Of a stretch of DNA of 64,000 bases, positions 37,138 through 46,490 are shown piece by piece. Position 1 is the stretch's first letter; every line of letters starts with the position of its first letter. The stretch spans positions 55,805 to 119,804 of the forward strand of contig DDXV01000065.1 in the NCBI GenBank assembly GCA_002347815.1. Reading direction: 5' to 3'. The translations under genes were made by a program, and so were the position numbers. This DNA is from Syntrophaceae bacterium UBA2251 (GTDB lineage Bacteria > Desulfobacterota > Syntrophia > Syntrophales > UBA2251). A model generated the notes under the pieces. That model did not search any database. It had not been told where the DNA came from and worked only from the letters and a program-made list of their open reading frames with translations.

Positions 37138-37995
37138 ATGAAATCGAAAGAGATGGCGCCGGGAGAGGTCCTGTTCAACCGGGCCCTGACCCCCCAGCAC
37201 TTTCTGCTCGCCCTGTCCCTGCCGCCCACCTTTGCGCGGCCGGTGCCCGGGCAGTTCGTCATGATTCGTCCTGCAGGGGTCGGGCCGCAGCTCCTCTCCC
37301 GGCCGCTCAGCCTTTACGGCCATCGCGGCGGTCGCGACGGTTCCCGGATCGAACTGCTGTACCGGACCGTCGGAGCCGGCACCCGGCAACTGGCCGCCTT
37401 GAAGGCGGGCGAGTCCGTGGAGATTCTCGGGCCACTCGGCCGGGGCTTCACCCTCGGACCGGACGTCGATGAAGTCATTCTGCTGGGCGGCGGCATGGGG
37501 GTGGCGCCGCTTACCTTCTTTGCCGAGCGCCTCGGGCGGACAAAGGCCCATCCCCGCGTCGTCTGCTATTTCGGCGCCGGAAGCCGCGATGACCTGATCG
37601 GTCTCGACCGGCTGAGTCCCCTGTGCTCCGAACTGCACATTGCCACCGAAGACGGCACCCGCGGCGAGCGGGGCGTGATCACCGGTCTCTTTGCGGCGCG
37701 GATGAGACGCCATGATCCCCGCCGGGCCGCGATGTACGCCTGCGGCCCCAACCCCATGCTGCGGACGCTTTCCCGGCTGCTTGCGGGAACGTCGCTCCGC
37801 TGCCAGGTCTCCGTCGAGGAGCGGATGGCCTGCGGCATCGGCGCCTGCCTGTGCTGTGCCACGGCCGTCGCAACGCCCGGCGGTCAGGCGTCCTACCGGC
37901 GCGTCTGCTGCGAAGGGCCCGTTTTCAACCTGCGGGATCTCCTCTGGGACGCATTATCCGGCCGCTCCGGCTCCAGGGGGTGCACATCGCCATGA
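37138..37995 (+). CDS. pyrK: Dihydroorotate dehydrogenase electron-transfer subunit
   Basis: 285-residue FAD/2Fe-2S subunit that passes electrons from PyrD to NAD+. The FAD-binding LSRPLSLYGH, NAD-binding LLGGGMGVAPL and the C-terminal cysteine cluster CGIGACLCC plus CCEG (2Fe-2S) are all visible. ATG 37138 has GAGGAGA upstream; GTG 37105 is an alternative longer start. It overlaps pyrD by 4 bases, the usual pyrK-pyrD arrangement of class 1B enzymes. Confidence 0.95.
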   Translation: MKSKEMAPGEVLFNRALTPQHFLLALSLPPTFARPVPGQFVMIRPAGVGPQLLSRPLSLYGHRGGRDGSRIELLYRTVGAGTRQLAALKAGESVEILGPLGRGFTLGPDVDEVILLGGGMGVAPLTFFAERLGRTKAHPRVVCYFGAGSRDDLIGLDRLSPLCSELHIATEDGTRGERGVITGLFAARMRRHDPRRAAMYACGPNPMLRTLSRLLAGTSLRCQVSVEERMACGIGACLCCATAVATPGGQASYRRVCCEGPVFNLRDLLWDALSGRSGSRGCTSP

Positions 37996-38957
37996 AACCG
38001 TCCAAGCGCATCGACCTGGGGGTCCGCATCGGGGACCTCGTCCTGAAAAATCCCGTCATGACGGCCTCGGGCACCTTCGGGTACGGCGAGGAATTCGCCC
38101 CCTACGGCGACCTGAACCGTCTGGGCGCGGTGATCGTCAAGGGGCTCTCCCTCGAGCCCAGGACCGGCAACCCGCCGCCCCGCATGATGGAAACGCCATC
38201 CGGCATGCTCAATGCCGTCGGACTCCAGAACATCGGCGTCCGCGCCTTCATCCGCGAGAAGCTGCCTTTCCTCAGGCGGTTCGACTGCGCGGTCATCGCC
38301 AACATCTACGGTGAAACCCTCGAGGAGTACGAGCGGGTCGCCGGCCTGCTGAGCCGGGCCTCCGGGGTTGCCGCGCTCGAAGTCAACATCTCCTGCCCGA
38401 ACGTGCGGCGAGGCGGCATCGCTTTCGGGGCGCGGCCCGACGCAGCCGCGGAGGTGACAAGGCGCGTCAAGGCGGCGGCGGCGGCGCTTCCCGTCATGGT
38501 CAAACTCACGCCCAATGTCACGGACATTGCCGAGATCGCCCGAGCGGTCGAGGAGGCCGGCGCAGACGCCATCTCCCTGATCAACACCTTGACCGGGATG
38601 TCGGTCGATGTCGAGAAGCGGATCCCCCATCTGGCGAACGTCACCGGCGGCCTCTCCGGTCCCGCCATTCGACCGGTCGCTTTGAGGATGGTCTGGCAGG
38701 CGGTGCAGGCCGTTTCCATCCCCGTGGTCGGCGTCGGCGGCATCATGAACGCCCGGGATGCCCTCGAATTTCTGATCGTCGGCGCCCGGGCCGTCCAGGT
38801 GGGTACGGCCAATTTCATCCGCCCCGCCGTGACGATCGAGATCATCGATGGGATATCCGCCTACCTGGCGCGGCACGCATGCCGGTCCGTGACGGAAATC
38901 ATCGGCACCCTGAAGACGCCGGAAGCGGAACCGCCGGGGGGAGGCGAACGGACATGA
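37992..38957 (+). CDS. pyrD: Dihydroorotate dehydrogenase B, catalytic subunit
   Basis: Oxidises dihydroorotate to orotate in de novo pyrimidine synthesis. The 321-residue TIM barrel has the FMN and active-site elements NPVMTASGTFGYGEE, VNISCPNVRRGG (with the catalytic cysteine of class 1 enzymes), MVKLTPNVTD and GVGGIMNARDALEF. Partner PyrK is encoded directly upstream with overlapping genes. The start at 37992 is the first methionine of the conserved N-terminus (KRIDLGVRIGD). Confidence 0.96.
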   Translation: MKPSKRIDLGVRIGDLVLKNPVMTASGTFGYGEEFAPYGDLNRLGAVIVKGLSLEPRTGNPPPRMMETPSGMLNAVGLQNIGVRAFIREKLPFLRRFDCAVIANIYGETLEEYERVAGLLSRASGVAALEVNISCPNVRRGGIAFGARPDAAAEVTRRVKAAAAALPVMVKLTPNVTDIAEIARAVEEAGADAISLINTLTGMSVDVEKRIPHLANVTGGLSGPAIRPVALRMVWQAVQAVSIPVVGVGGIMNARDALEFLIVGARAVQVGTANFIRPAVTIEIIDGISAYLARHACRSVTEIIGTLKTPEAEPPGGGERT

Positions 38958-39637
38958 CGAAGCCGGAATGGATTGCCGAAGGGGTTTGTCAGGTGGGAGG
39001 ACCGGAGGTCTCCCGTGCCGATGACGCGACCGTTTTCATCGTCGACGGCGGGGATGAACTCGCCATGATCGATTCAGGCGCCGGACGCAGCGTCCGGCGG
39101 ATCGAAGAAAACATCCGGGGCGCGGGCCTCGACCCCTCCCGGATCACGCAGCTGATCCTGACGCACTGCCATATCGACCATATCGGCGGGGCGCCTCACT
39201 TCCGCGAACGCTTCGGCTGCCGGATCCTCATCCACGCGCTCGACGCCGAGGCCGTGGAGACGGGCGACCCGAAACGCACCGCCGCGAGCTGGTACGACAC
39301 CGATTTCCCTCCGACCAAAACGGACGGACGGCTGACCGGTGCAGGGGGCGTTCTGCCCGTCGGAAACACCGCGCTGGCCTGGGTCCATACGCCCGGGCAC
39401 ACCCCGGGATCGATCTGCCTCTACCTCGACCGGGGCGACCAGCGGATCCTGTTCGGTCAGGACATCCACGGGCCGTTTCTCGCCGCCTTCGGCTCCGATC
39501 TGGCCCAGTGGCGCCGGTCCATGGACAAACTGCTCGCGCTTCACGCCGACATCCTCTGCGAGGGCCATTTCGGCATCTTCAGGACAAAGCCAAGCGTCCA
39601 GCGCTACATTCAGCGCACCCTCGACCAGAACCGGTGA
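38954..39637 (+). CDS. Metallo-beta-lactamase-fold hydrolase
   Basis: 227 residues of the MBL superfamily. The metal-binding signature LTHCHIDHIGG (HxHxDH) is followed by HTPGHTPGS and a final EGHFGIF, which supply the remaining ligands. This looks like a glyoxalase-II-type or related thioesterase, but the substrate cannot be told. It overlaps the pyrD stop (ATGA) and so is probably translationally coupled; functional linkage to pyrimidine synthesis is not evident. Confidence 0.88.
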   Translation: MTKPEWIAEGVCQVGGPEVSRADDATVFIVDGGDELAMIDSGAGRSVRRIEENIRGAGLDPSRITQLILTHCHIDHIGGAPHFRERFGCRILIHALDAEAVETGDPKRTAASWYDTDFPPTKTDGRLTGAGGVLPVGNTALAWVHTPGHTPGSICLYLDRGDQRILFGQDIHGPFLAAFGSDLAQWRRSMDKLLALHADILCEGHFGIFRTKPSVQRYIQRTLDQNR

Positions 39638-39644
39638 TCCTCCC

Positions 39645-42600
39645 TCAGGGGAGGGCCTCGATCGCCGCGATTTTTGCGTGCAAACGCTTGGGGGAGACGG
39701 GCGCGGGGGTCTTCAGCTCCTGGGCAAAGACGGAGACCTTGTATTCCTCGATCATCCAGAAGAGGGCCTCGATTTCCCGTCGTTTTTCCGCCGTGGTCTG
39801 GGGCGTGATCTCCGCCGTGAATTCCGCCAGGCGCTTCGCGTAGGCGCGCAGGGGTTCTTCCCGGGCGAGCGCGCGGTCCAGATGGTCGAGCCCGCGTTGG
39901 GCGCGGATCGACAGGGCGGCGAGATAGCGGGGGAGGTGGGCGATGCGGTCCGCGGTGTAGGCTTGGAGGAACGCGTCCGGGATCAGACGGGCCAGTTCCT
40001 CCTTGAGCGCCGCCAGAAAGGCGAGGGCCGGACGGTTGAAGCGGTGCGCCGCCGCAAGAGCGTTCAGCGTTTGCGAGGCGTCGGAGGCGGCCTTCAGGAC
40101 GGGCGCGACGAGGGCGATCACGTCCTGCGCGTGCGGCATCAGCCGGGCGCGCAGAACGGCGAGCATGTCCTGAAAATCCTCCCGTCCGCGGACGCGGACA
40201 TCGACGAGATCGCCCAGCACCTTTTCGAGGATCCGCCGTTCCCACGCCGCCAGGCCCCCGCAAAAAGCGGCCCGCGCCTTCATGGCCGCGGGGAGTGCGA
40301 CGGCCTTCTGCAGCGACTTCAATTCACCCGGCAGGCAGAGGCACGCCAGACGCATGACGCCCACGCGATGCACGCCTTCCGCCTCGCCCGGTTCCGTGCA
40401 AAGCCGGGGTCGGCAGCCGTCCTCGCCGGCCTCGAGGGCCGGGTAGGCATACCCCCGGATGCGGCCGCGTTCGAGCAGGGGGATGCGTTCCGGAAGGTCC
40501 GGAAACGCCCAGTTCGTTGCGGGCGGCGTTTCCCATTGGGCCCGAAGCCCTTGGAGCGCAGAAGTGCAGACCTCGCGGCCGTGCTCCCGCTGAAGGCGTG
40601 CCAGGTCCCGGCCGGCGGCAACCTCCCCGCAATCGTCTTCCCAGACGGCGAAGCGCATTTGCAGGTGCGCGGGCAGCGGGATCGCGGACCAGACCGCCGC
40701 AGGCACACTCAGTCCGAAGCGTCGCTTGACGAAGACGGAGAGCGCAGAGAACAGGTTTTCGTACTCGCGCTCCATTTCCGAACAGATGATCCGGGCGCTC
40801 TCCGTCAGGGGCGAGAGCCGCTTGCGGGCCTCCTTCGGGAGGCCCTTCAGCAGGGCCAGGACCTTTTCCTGCCAGAGACCGGGGCAGCCCTGTTCGATCG
40901 CGGCCGCCCGGATACCGGGCAATGCCTCCGGCGGAATCAGGAGGGTCACGCCGTCGTCCGGCGCCTCCGGGGCGTAACGGTACACCAGCCGGAAGCGGTC
41001 CGCCGCGACCCGGGTCTCGTCCGGATAGAGCTGGGGAATCTCTTCATCCGGAGGACGACTCCAGAGATCCTCCTCGCTCAGCCGCAGGAAGGCGTCTCCG
41101 CCGCGTTCCCGAACGACCTTCATCAGGCTCCGCATGCTCCACAGGACGGGGAGACGTGCCTGGTAGAAGCGGACCAGATCGTCGTCATCCACGAGGATGT
41201 CACGGCGGCGGACCTTGTCTTCGAGAACGCCGACGCGTTCCCTGAGCGAAAGGTTGTGGCGCAAAAACGGCGGGCAGGGCCGGACCCGCCCCTCGACGAG
41301 GGCCGCACGCAGGAAGATCTGGAACGCCTCCTCCGGAAACAGGGGCCCGAAGGAAACCGGACGGGCCGGAACGATCACGAGGCCGAAGAGCGTGACACGG
41401 GCGTCGGCCACAACCTCGCCTCGCGCGGGATCCCAATGGGGACCGCTGTAGCTGGTCTGGCAGAGGGGGCCGGCCAGGGGTTCTATCCATGCGGGATCGA
41501 TCTGTGCGCAGGTGCGGGCGAACAGACGCGAGGTTTCCACCATCTCCGCGGCGACGATCCATCGGGGGCCCTTGTTGTAGAGGCCCGAGCCGGGAAACAG
41601 GAACGCCTCGCGACCGTGCGCCGCGGTGTAGACGTTCTTCTCCTTCTTGACGGCGATGTTCGACAAATGACCGCTCAGGATGGCCCGGTGGATGCGGGCG
41701 TAGGGATCCTCCGCGCGGCCTTTTTCCGATGCCGCCTTCGCCCCGCCGTCGGGAGGCGACGGGGCGTTCGCCTCGACTCCGGCCTCCGAGGACAGGGTCG
41801 CAAGCTCGTCGCGGACCGCCTTCCACTCGCGCATTCGACGGTAGGACAGGAACTGCTCCCGACAGTAGCGCTTCAGGGCGCCCTGGGAGCCCGTCGGCCC
41901 GACCCGCTCCCGGCAGTGGGTCCAGAGGGTCAGCAGCGAGGCGAAATCGGAGAGGGGATCCGCGAAGGCCCGGTGCGTCTGGTCCGCCTGTGCGGCCTTG
42001 TCCGGCGGACGCTCGCGGGGGTCCTGGATGCTGAGCGCGGCGGCGATGACGAGCAGCTCGTCGAGGCACCCCTCGCGCTCGGCCTCGAGAATCATGCGGG
42101 ACAGGCGCGGATCGAGGGGCAGCCGCGCCATGGACCGCCCGCGGGGCGTCAGGCGGTAGGGCTCCCGGGCCGTTTCCTGCCGGTCGGTCCGGTCCGCGGG
42201 CTCCAGCGCGCCCAGTTCCAGCAGCAGCTCGATGCCGTCCCGGATGCGTTTCGAGCTGGGCTTGTCGATAAACGGGAACTGCTGGATCGCCCCCAGATTC
42301 AGCGCCATCATGTTCAGGATCACCGCGGCCAGATTCGCCCGGAGGATCTCCGGCGCCGTGAAGGGCGCGCGCTTGAGATAGTCCTCCTCGCTGTACAGTC
42401 GGACGCAGACGCCGTTCCGCACCCGTCCGCAGCGGCCCAGGCGTTGGTCGGCGCTGCTGCGCGAAATGCCCCGGACGGGCAGGCCGTAGGTTCGCGTCCG
42501 CGGGTTGTACTGTCCGATCCGCGCGAGGCCGGTGTCGATGACGAAACGGATATTCGGGATGGTGAGCGAGGTTTCGGCCACGTTCGTGGCGACGATGATT

Positions 42601-43496
42601 TTGCGGGAGGCGCGGCCCGGCTGAAAGACGCGCCGCTGTTCGGAAGCGGGAAGACGGGCGTACAGGGGCAAAATGGCCCACGCCCCCGCGTTGCGGCCCT
42701 CGAGCAGGGCGCAGGCTTCCCGGATGTCCGGTTCCGTCGGCATGAAGATCAGGAGGTCGCCGTCCGGATACCGCGCCGTGATGTCCAGGGCCGCCGCCAC
42801 GGCGGCTTCGACATGGGTTTCTTCGTCGGCCTCCGCTGCGCCGGTTTCCGGGGGCTGGTAGAGCACCTCCACCGGGTAGGTCCGGCCCGTCGCCTCGATC
42901 ACGGGCGCCCGGTCGAAGGCGAGTGAGAATTTCTCGGTGTCGATGGTCGCCGAGGTGATCACGAGATGGAGATCGCGCCGGCGGTCGAGGAGCGTCTTGA
43001 CGATTCCGAGGACGAAATCGATGTTGAGGCTGCGCTCGTGCGCCTCGTCGACGATCAGGGTGTCGTAGCGGCGGAGCAGGCGATCGCTCTGCGTTTCCGC
43101 CAGGAGAACCCCGTCCGTCATGAACTTGATCCGTTGCCCGGGACCGCGGCACTCCTCGAAGCGGATCTTGTATCCGACCGAACGGCCGAGGGGTTCGTTC
43201 AGCTCCTCGGCCAGCCGCTGCGCAACCGTTACCGCCGCAATCCGCCGCGGCTGCGTGCATCCGATGAGCCCCGCGGCACCCCGGCCCGCCTCCAGACACA
43301 TCTTGGGAATCTGGGTGGTCTTGCCGGAACCGGTTTCGCCGGCGATCACGACGACGCGGTGTGTCCTGAGGGCCCGGACAATCTCCGTCCGCGACGCCAC
43401 GATGGGAAGGCCCGCCGGATAGTTCAGCCGCTCGAGGAGAGACGCCCCCCGGGCGCGCCCTCCCGTCCGGACGGGTTTGTCTTGACGTTCCTGCAC
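39645..43496 (-). CDS. hrpA: ATP-dependent RNA helicase HrpA
   Basis: A very large DEAH-box helicase, 1283 residues, the usual HrpA length. Visible motifs are Walker A GETGSGKTTQ (I), VDEAHERSLN (II, DEAH), SATIDTEKFS (III), a helicase-C part with TNVAETSLTIP, and QRLGRCGR (VI). The C-terminal half has the OB-fold and HrpA-specific domain. It unwinds RNA and rescues collided or stalled ribosomes in E. coli. The start is GTG 43496 with GGGAGG nearby. A 1195-codon antisense frame opposite it is a GC-content artefact. Confidence 0.95.
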   Translation of the reverse strand: MQERQDKPVRTGGRARGASLLERLNYPAGLPIVASRTEIVRALRTHRVVVIAGETGSGKTTQIPKMCLEAGRGAAGLIGCTQPRRIAAVTVAQRLAEELNEPLGRSVGYKIRFEECRGPGQRIKFMTDGVLLAETQSDRLLRRYDTLIVDEAHERSLNIDFVLGIVKTLLDRRRDLHLVITSATIDTEKFSLAFDRAPVIEATGRTYPVEVLYQPPETGAAEADEETHVEAAVAAALDITARYPDGDLLIFMPTEPDIREACALLEGRNAGAWAILPLYARLPASEQRRVFQPGRASRKIIVATNVAETSLTIPNIRFVIDTGLARIGQYNPRTRTYGLPVRGISRSSADQRLGRCGRVRNGVCVRLYSEEDYLKRAPFTAPEILRANLAAVILNMMALNLGAIQQFPFIDKPSSKRIRDGIELLLELGALEPADRTDRQETAREPYRLTPRGRSMARLPLDPRLSRMILEAEREGCLDELLVIAAALSIQDPRERPPDKAAQADQTHRAFADPLSDFASLLTLWTHCRERVGPTGSQGALKRYCREQFLSYRRMREWKAVRDELATLSSEAGVEANAPSPPDGGAKAASEKGRAEDPYARIHRAILSGHLSNIAVKKEKNVYTAAHGREAFLFPGSGLYNKGPRWIVAAEMVETSRLFARTCAQIDPAWIEPLAGPLCQTSYSGPHWDPARGEVVADARVTLFGLVIVPARPVSFGPLFPEEAFQIFLRAALVEGRVRPCPPFLRHNLSLRERVGVLEDKVRRRDILVDDDDLVRFYQARLPVLWSMRSLMKVVRERGGDAFLRLSEEDLWSRPPDEEIPQLYPDETRVAADRFRLVYRYAPEAPDDGVTLLIPPEALPGIRAAAIEQGCPGLWQEKVLALLKGLPKEARKRLSPLTESARIICSEMEREYENLFSALSVFVKRRFGLSVPAAVWSAIPLPAHLQMRFAVWEDDCGEVAAGRDLARLQREHGREVCTSALQGLRAQWETPPATNWAFPDLPERIPLLERGRIRGYAYPALEAGEDGCRPRLCTEPGEAEGVHRVGVMRLACLCLPGELKSLQKAVALPAAMKARAAFCGGLAAWERRILEKVLGDLVDVRVRGREDFQDMLAVLRARLMPHAQDVIALVAPVLKAASDASQTLNALAAAHRFNRPALAFLAALKEELARLIPDAFLQAYTADRIAHLPRYLAALSIRAQRGLDHLDRALAREEPLRAYAKRLAEFTAEITPQTTAEKRREIEALFWMIEEYKVSVFAQELKTPAPVSPKRLHAKIAAIEALP

Positions 43497-43593
43497 CGAT
43501 GCACCTCCCTCGCGGGGCAGCTATTTCACAAAGGACGCCCGCCTGTCAACCGTGCCGGTGAAGCGCACGCGGCGGCGGGCACGGAATAACCGG

Positions 43594-43622
43594 TTGACAT
43601 TCGGGGAGCCGAATCGTATAAA
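43594..43622 (+). promoter_or_regulatory. Predicted strong promoter of the GH57-GT5 gene
   Basis: TTGACA (43594-43599), 17-base spacer, TATAAA (43617-43622), 42 bases before the start codon. Among the best promoter matches in the window. Confidence 0.75.
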
Positions 43623-43664
43623 CTACCATAATGAAAAGGATTGCGCTCGCAAGGAGGGCAAAGC

Positions 43665-46367
43665 ATGCCGTTGGTCACCTTTTACTTCCAGTTGCACCAG
43701 CCCTGCCGTCTCCATCCGGATCGGGACAAATTTCTCTGGGAGGAAAAGAATCGGGAGATCTTCCTCAAAGTGGCCGAGAAGTGTTACCTGCCGGCCACGC
43801 GCCTCTTCACGGAGTTGATCCGGGCCTACCCCCGCTTCCGGATCACCCTGAGCATGTCGGGGACCTTCCTCGAACAGGCGGAAGTTTACCAGCCCGCCGT
43901 CATCGAGGCCCTCCAGGAGCTTCTGCAGGCGGGGAGCGACCGTGACCAGGTCGAATACCTGGACGAGACCTACTACCACTCCCTGACCAGCCTCTTCGCC
44001 GATCCCCAGAAGGCGGAGTTCCGGGCCCAGGTCTCCCTGCATCGCGAGAAGATGCGCCGGCTCTTCGGGATTTTTCCAACCTCCTTCCGCAATACCGAAC
44101 TGATGTACAACAACCACATCGCCGATGTCGTCGCCGATATGGGTTACCAGTCCATTCTGTGTGAAAAGCGGGCTGACATGTTCCCGGACCAGGAGCCGCC
44201 CGTTTCCCCGAACGCCGTTTTCCGCGCCCGGGGATCCTCCCTGACCGTTCTGCCCCGCAACCGGGAACTCAGCGATGACGTGGCCTTTCGTTTTCCCCAC
44301 CGTCCCCTGACTCCGGACGAATACGCCGGCTACCTGGCGCGGATCGACGGGGAAGCCGTCTGCCTCGGGTATGATTACGAACACATCGGTGAGCATCTCT
44401 GGGAAGATACGGGCATCTTCGAGTTCTGGCGCGGACTGCCGGCCAGCCTCGAGAGGCACGAAAACATCGTCTGCATGAACCCGTCGGCGGTTGCACAGCG
44501 GTTCCAAGACGCCGACTGTCCCCTCCTCGATATTCACGGCTTGGCCACCTCGTCGTGGGCGGATGTCGGACGCGACACCTCCGGCTGGCTGGGAACCCTG
44601 ACCCAGTATGCCCTGTTTCACGAAATCGAGGCCATGGAGGGGGAGGCGCGCCGGTCTGGAACGGAGCTGCTCACGAAATGGCGGCACCTGACGACCTCCG
44701 ATCACATCTATTTTTTGCATGAGTCCACCGGCGACGATCACGCCGTCCATTCCTACTTCAATCCCTACGGCGGATCGATCGCACAGCCGACCTATGTTCT
44801 GACGCGCAAGATCGACGAACTCGGCGGCGCGCTGAAACGGTTCGAAATCCTGAAGCGCTCGGAGCGGACGGCGCTCCTCATCATCACCCCCGAAACGGGT
44901 CGGCTGCCCGCCGACATGGACGCCCTGGCCCAGTACGTCTCCGGCAAGAGCGGCGGCCAGGGCGAGGTCGTCTCCGCCTTGTGCGAGGGCCTTGTGGAGC
45001 GCGGCATCGACGTCCATCTCGCAACCCTCAACCTGAAGAAGCGCTTTCAACGAGAGCGCGGCATGAACGAGGATCAGTGGCGGGAGGTGCGCTACAAGAT
45101 CGACTCGAAGAAGATTCACCTCGTCAGCTCCGCGGTTTTCTCGGGGTTTATGAGCGCCTATTCGGGCGACCCGATCCGCACCGCGGTGGAATTCCAGCGG
45201 GAGATCGTCAATAACGTGATCAAGTCGGTGCGTGCCCGCCATCAGGGACGTCTGCTGATCCACAGCCACGACTGGATGGCCGGAGGCCTGATCGCGGCCT
45301 ACGCTAAGGCGACCGGCATCCCCGTCCTGCATACCGTTCACAACGTCTTTACGGCCCACCTGCCGATCGAAATGCTGGGCGGCATCGATTTGAGTCAGCT
45401 TTCGGACATGCTCTTCTGGTCGGTGGACGGCGGGAAAATCTGCGTCGATTGTCAGGCCACGGCCATCAAGAACGCAACCCTGATCAATTTTGTCGGTGAG
45501 CGGTTTCTCCGGGAGGTCGTGGAGGACTTCTTCCTCGACCGTCCCATCGTCCCCCCGAATGTCCGGAACGAGGTCAAGGCCAAGTATCATTACGACTCGG
45601 CCATCGCGGTGCTGAACGCGCCGGCGTCGAACATGTATCCGGAGCATTGCGGCGTCCTCATGAGAAAATATGGCCCCGAGGACGACATCATCGCGGCAAA
45701 GCGGCAGAATCTGATCGCGTTTCAGAACGAGACGGGCCTGAATGTCAACCCGGATGCGATCCTTTTCTACTGGCCCTCACGGCTGGACCCGTTCCAAAAG
45801 GGGGTGGAACTCCTGGAGGATCAGGCCCAGGCGTTCGTCGAGGCGCACGGGGATGCCCAGATCGCCATCGTGGCGGACGGGATCGGCAGCGACCGGACGC
45901 ACGTCGACATCCTGGGTCGCATCGCGTATGGCTCCGAGGGCCGGATCGCCTACCATTCCTTCAACGAAAAGCTGTCCATGCAAGGGTATGCCGCCGCGCA
46001 CGACGTTTTCGGCGCCTCCCTGTACGAGCCCTGCGGACAGATCGATCAGGTCGGCAACCTCTTCGGGGCCACGGCCACCAACCGGGACACCGGCGGGTAT
46101 CACGACAAGATCCGGGAGCTGCGCCTGAAGGTGGACGGCGCGCCTCAGGACACGGGGAACGGGTTTCTCTTCCGGGACTATGACGCGGGGGGGCTCCGCT
46201 ACGCCCTGGAAAAAAGCCTCGCCTTTCACCGGCGGCCGGCGGAGGTCCGTGAACCCCAGTTGAAGCGGATCATGACCGAGGCGCGCGAGCAGTACGACCT
46301 GGGCAAGATGATCGCCCAGTACATCCGCATCTACGAAACGCTGAACGACGGGCGCCCGCTGTCCTGA
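43665..46367 (+). CDS. GH57 alpha-amylase/branching-type domain fused to GT5 glycogen synthase
   Basis: A 900-residue two-domain enzyme. Residues 1-400: a GH57 family domain (FYFQLHQPCRL start, FRNTELMYNNHIAD, CLGYDYEHIGEHLWEDTG), the group of alpha-amylases and branching enzymes. From about residue 412: a GT5 starch/glycogen synthase-like module with K428-SGGQGEV as the ADP-glucose loop, HTVHNVF, and E788-P-C-G-Q as the catalytic-site motif shared with GlgA. The ATG at 43665 has AAGGAGG upstream. It may couple polymer synthesis with hydrolysis or branching. No other glycogen gene lies in the window. Confidence 0.85.
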   Translation: MPLVTFYFQLHQPCRLHPDRDKFLWEEKNREIFLKVAEKCYLPATRLFTELIRAYPRFRITLSMSGTFLEQAEVYQPAVIEALQELLQAGSDRDQVEYLDETYYHSLTSLFADPQKAEFRAQVSLHREKMRRLFGIFPTSFRNTELMYNNHIADVVADMGYQSILCEKRADMFPDQEPPVSPNAVFRARGSSLTVLPRNRELSDDVAFRFPHRPLTPDEYAGYLARIDGEAVCLGYDYEHIGEHLWEDTGIFEFWRGLPASLERHENIVCMNPSAVAQRFQDADCPLLDIHGLATSSWADVGRDTSGWLGTLTQYALFHEIEAMEGEARRSGTELLTKWRHLTTSDHIYFLHESTGDDHAVHSYFNPYGGSIAQPTYVLTRKIDELGGALKRFEILKRSERTALLIITPETGRLPADMDALAQYVSGKSGGQGEVVSALCEGLVERGIDVHLATLNLKKRFQRERGMNEDQWREVRYKIDSKKIHLVSSAVFSGFMSAYSGDPIRTAVEFQREIVNNVIKSVRARHQGRLLIHSHDWMAGGLIAAYAKATGIPVLHTVHNVFTAHLPIEMLGGIDLSQLSDMLFWSVDGGKICVDCQATAIKNATLINFVGERFLREVVEDFFLDRPIVPPNVRNEVKAKYHYDSAIAVLNAPASNMYPEHCGVLMRKYGPEDDIIAAKRQNLIAFQNETGLNVNPDAILFYWPSRLDPFQKGVELLEDQAQAFVEAHGDAQIAIVADGIGSDRTHVDILGRIAYGSEGRIAYHSFNEKLSMQGYAAAHDVFGASLYEPCGQIDQVGNLFGATATNRDTGGYHDKIRELRLKVDGAPQDTGNGFLFRDYDAGGLRYALEKSLAFHRRPAEVREPQLKRIMTEAREQYDLGKMIAQYIRIYETLNDGRPLS

Positions 46368-46415
46368 GCGGCGACACCCGTCGCGGGAGGGAACAGATTT
46401 CACCCCAACCACGAA

Positions 46416-46455
46416 GGGGGCGATCCGACGCCCCCGGCGGTTTCAGGCCGCCTTT
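46416..46455. terminator. Bidirectional terminator-like hairpins between convergent genes
   Basis: GGGGGCG (46416-46422) and CGCCCCC (46429-46435) form a 7-bp stem with a 6-base loop. A second stem, GGCGG/CCGCC (46436-46452), is followed by three Ts. The genes on both sides converge here. The T-runs are short, so this is a moderate call. Confidence 0.45.
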
Positions 46456-46490
46456 CCCCCGGACTTACGCTCCAACCGCGGGTGGGACGA

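Noticed and set aside
39339..42926. A 1195-codon open frame on the plus strand
   Set aside because: It lies wholly antisense to hrpA, whose helicase motifs are intact. In GC-rich DNA such frames are common; its translation looks like compositional noise.
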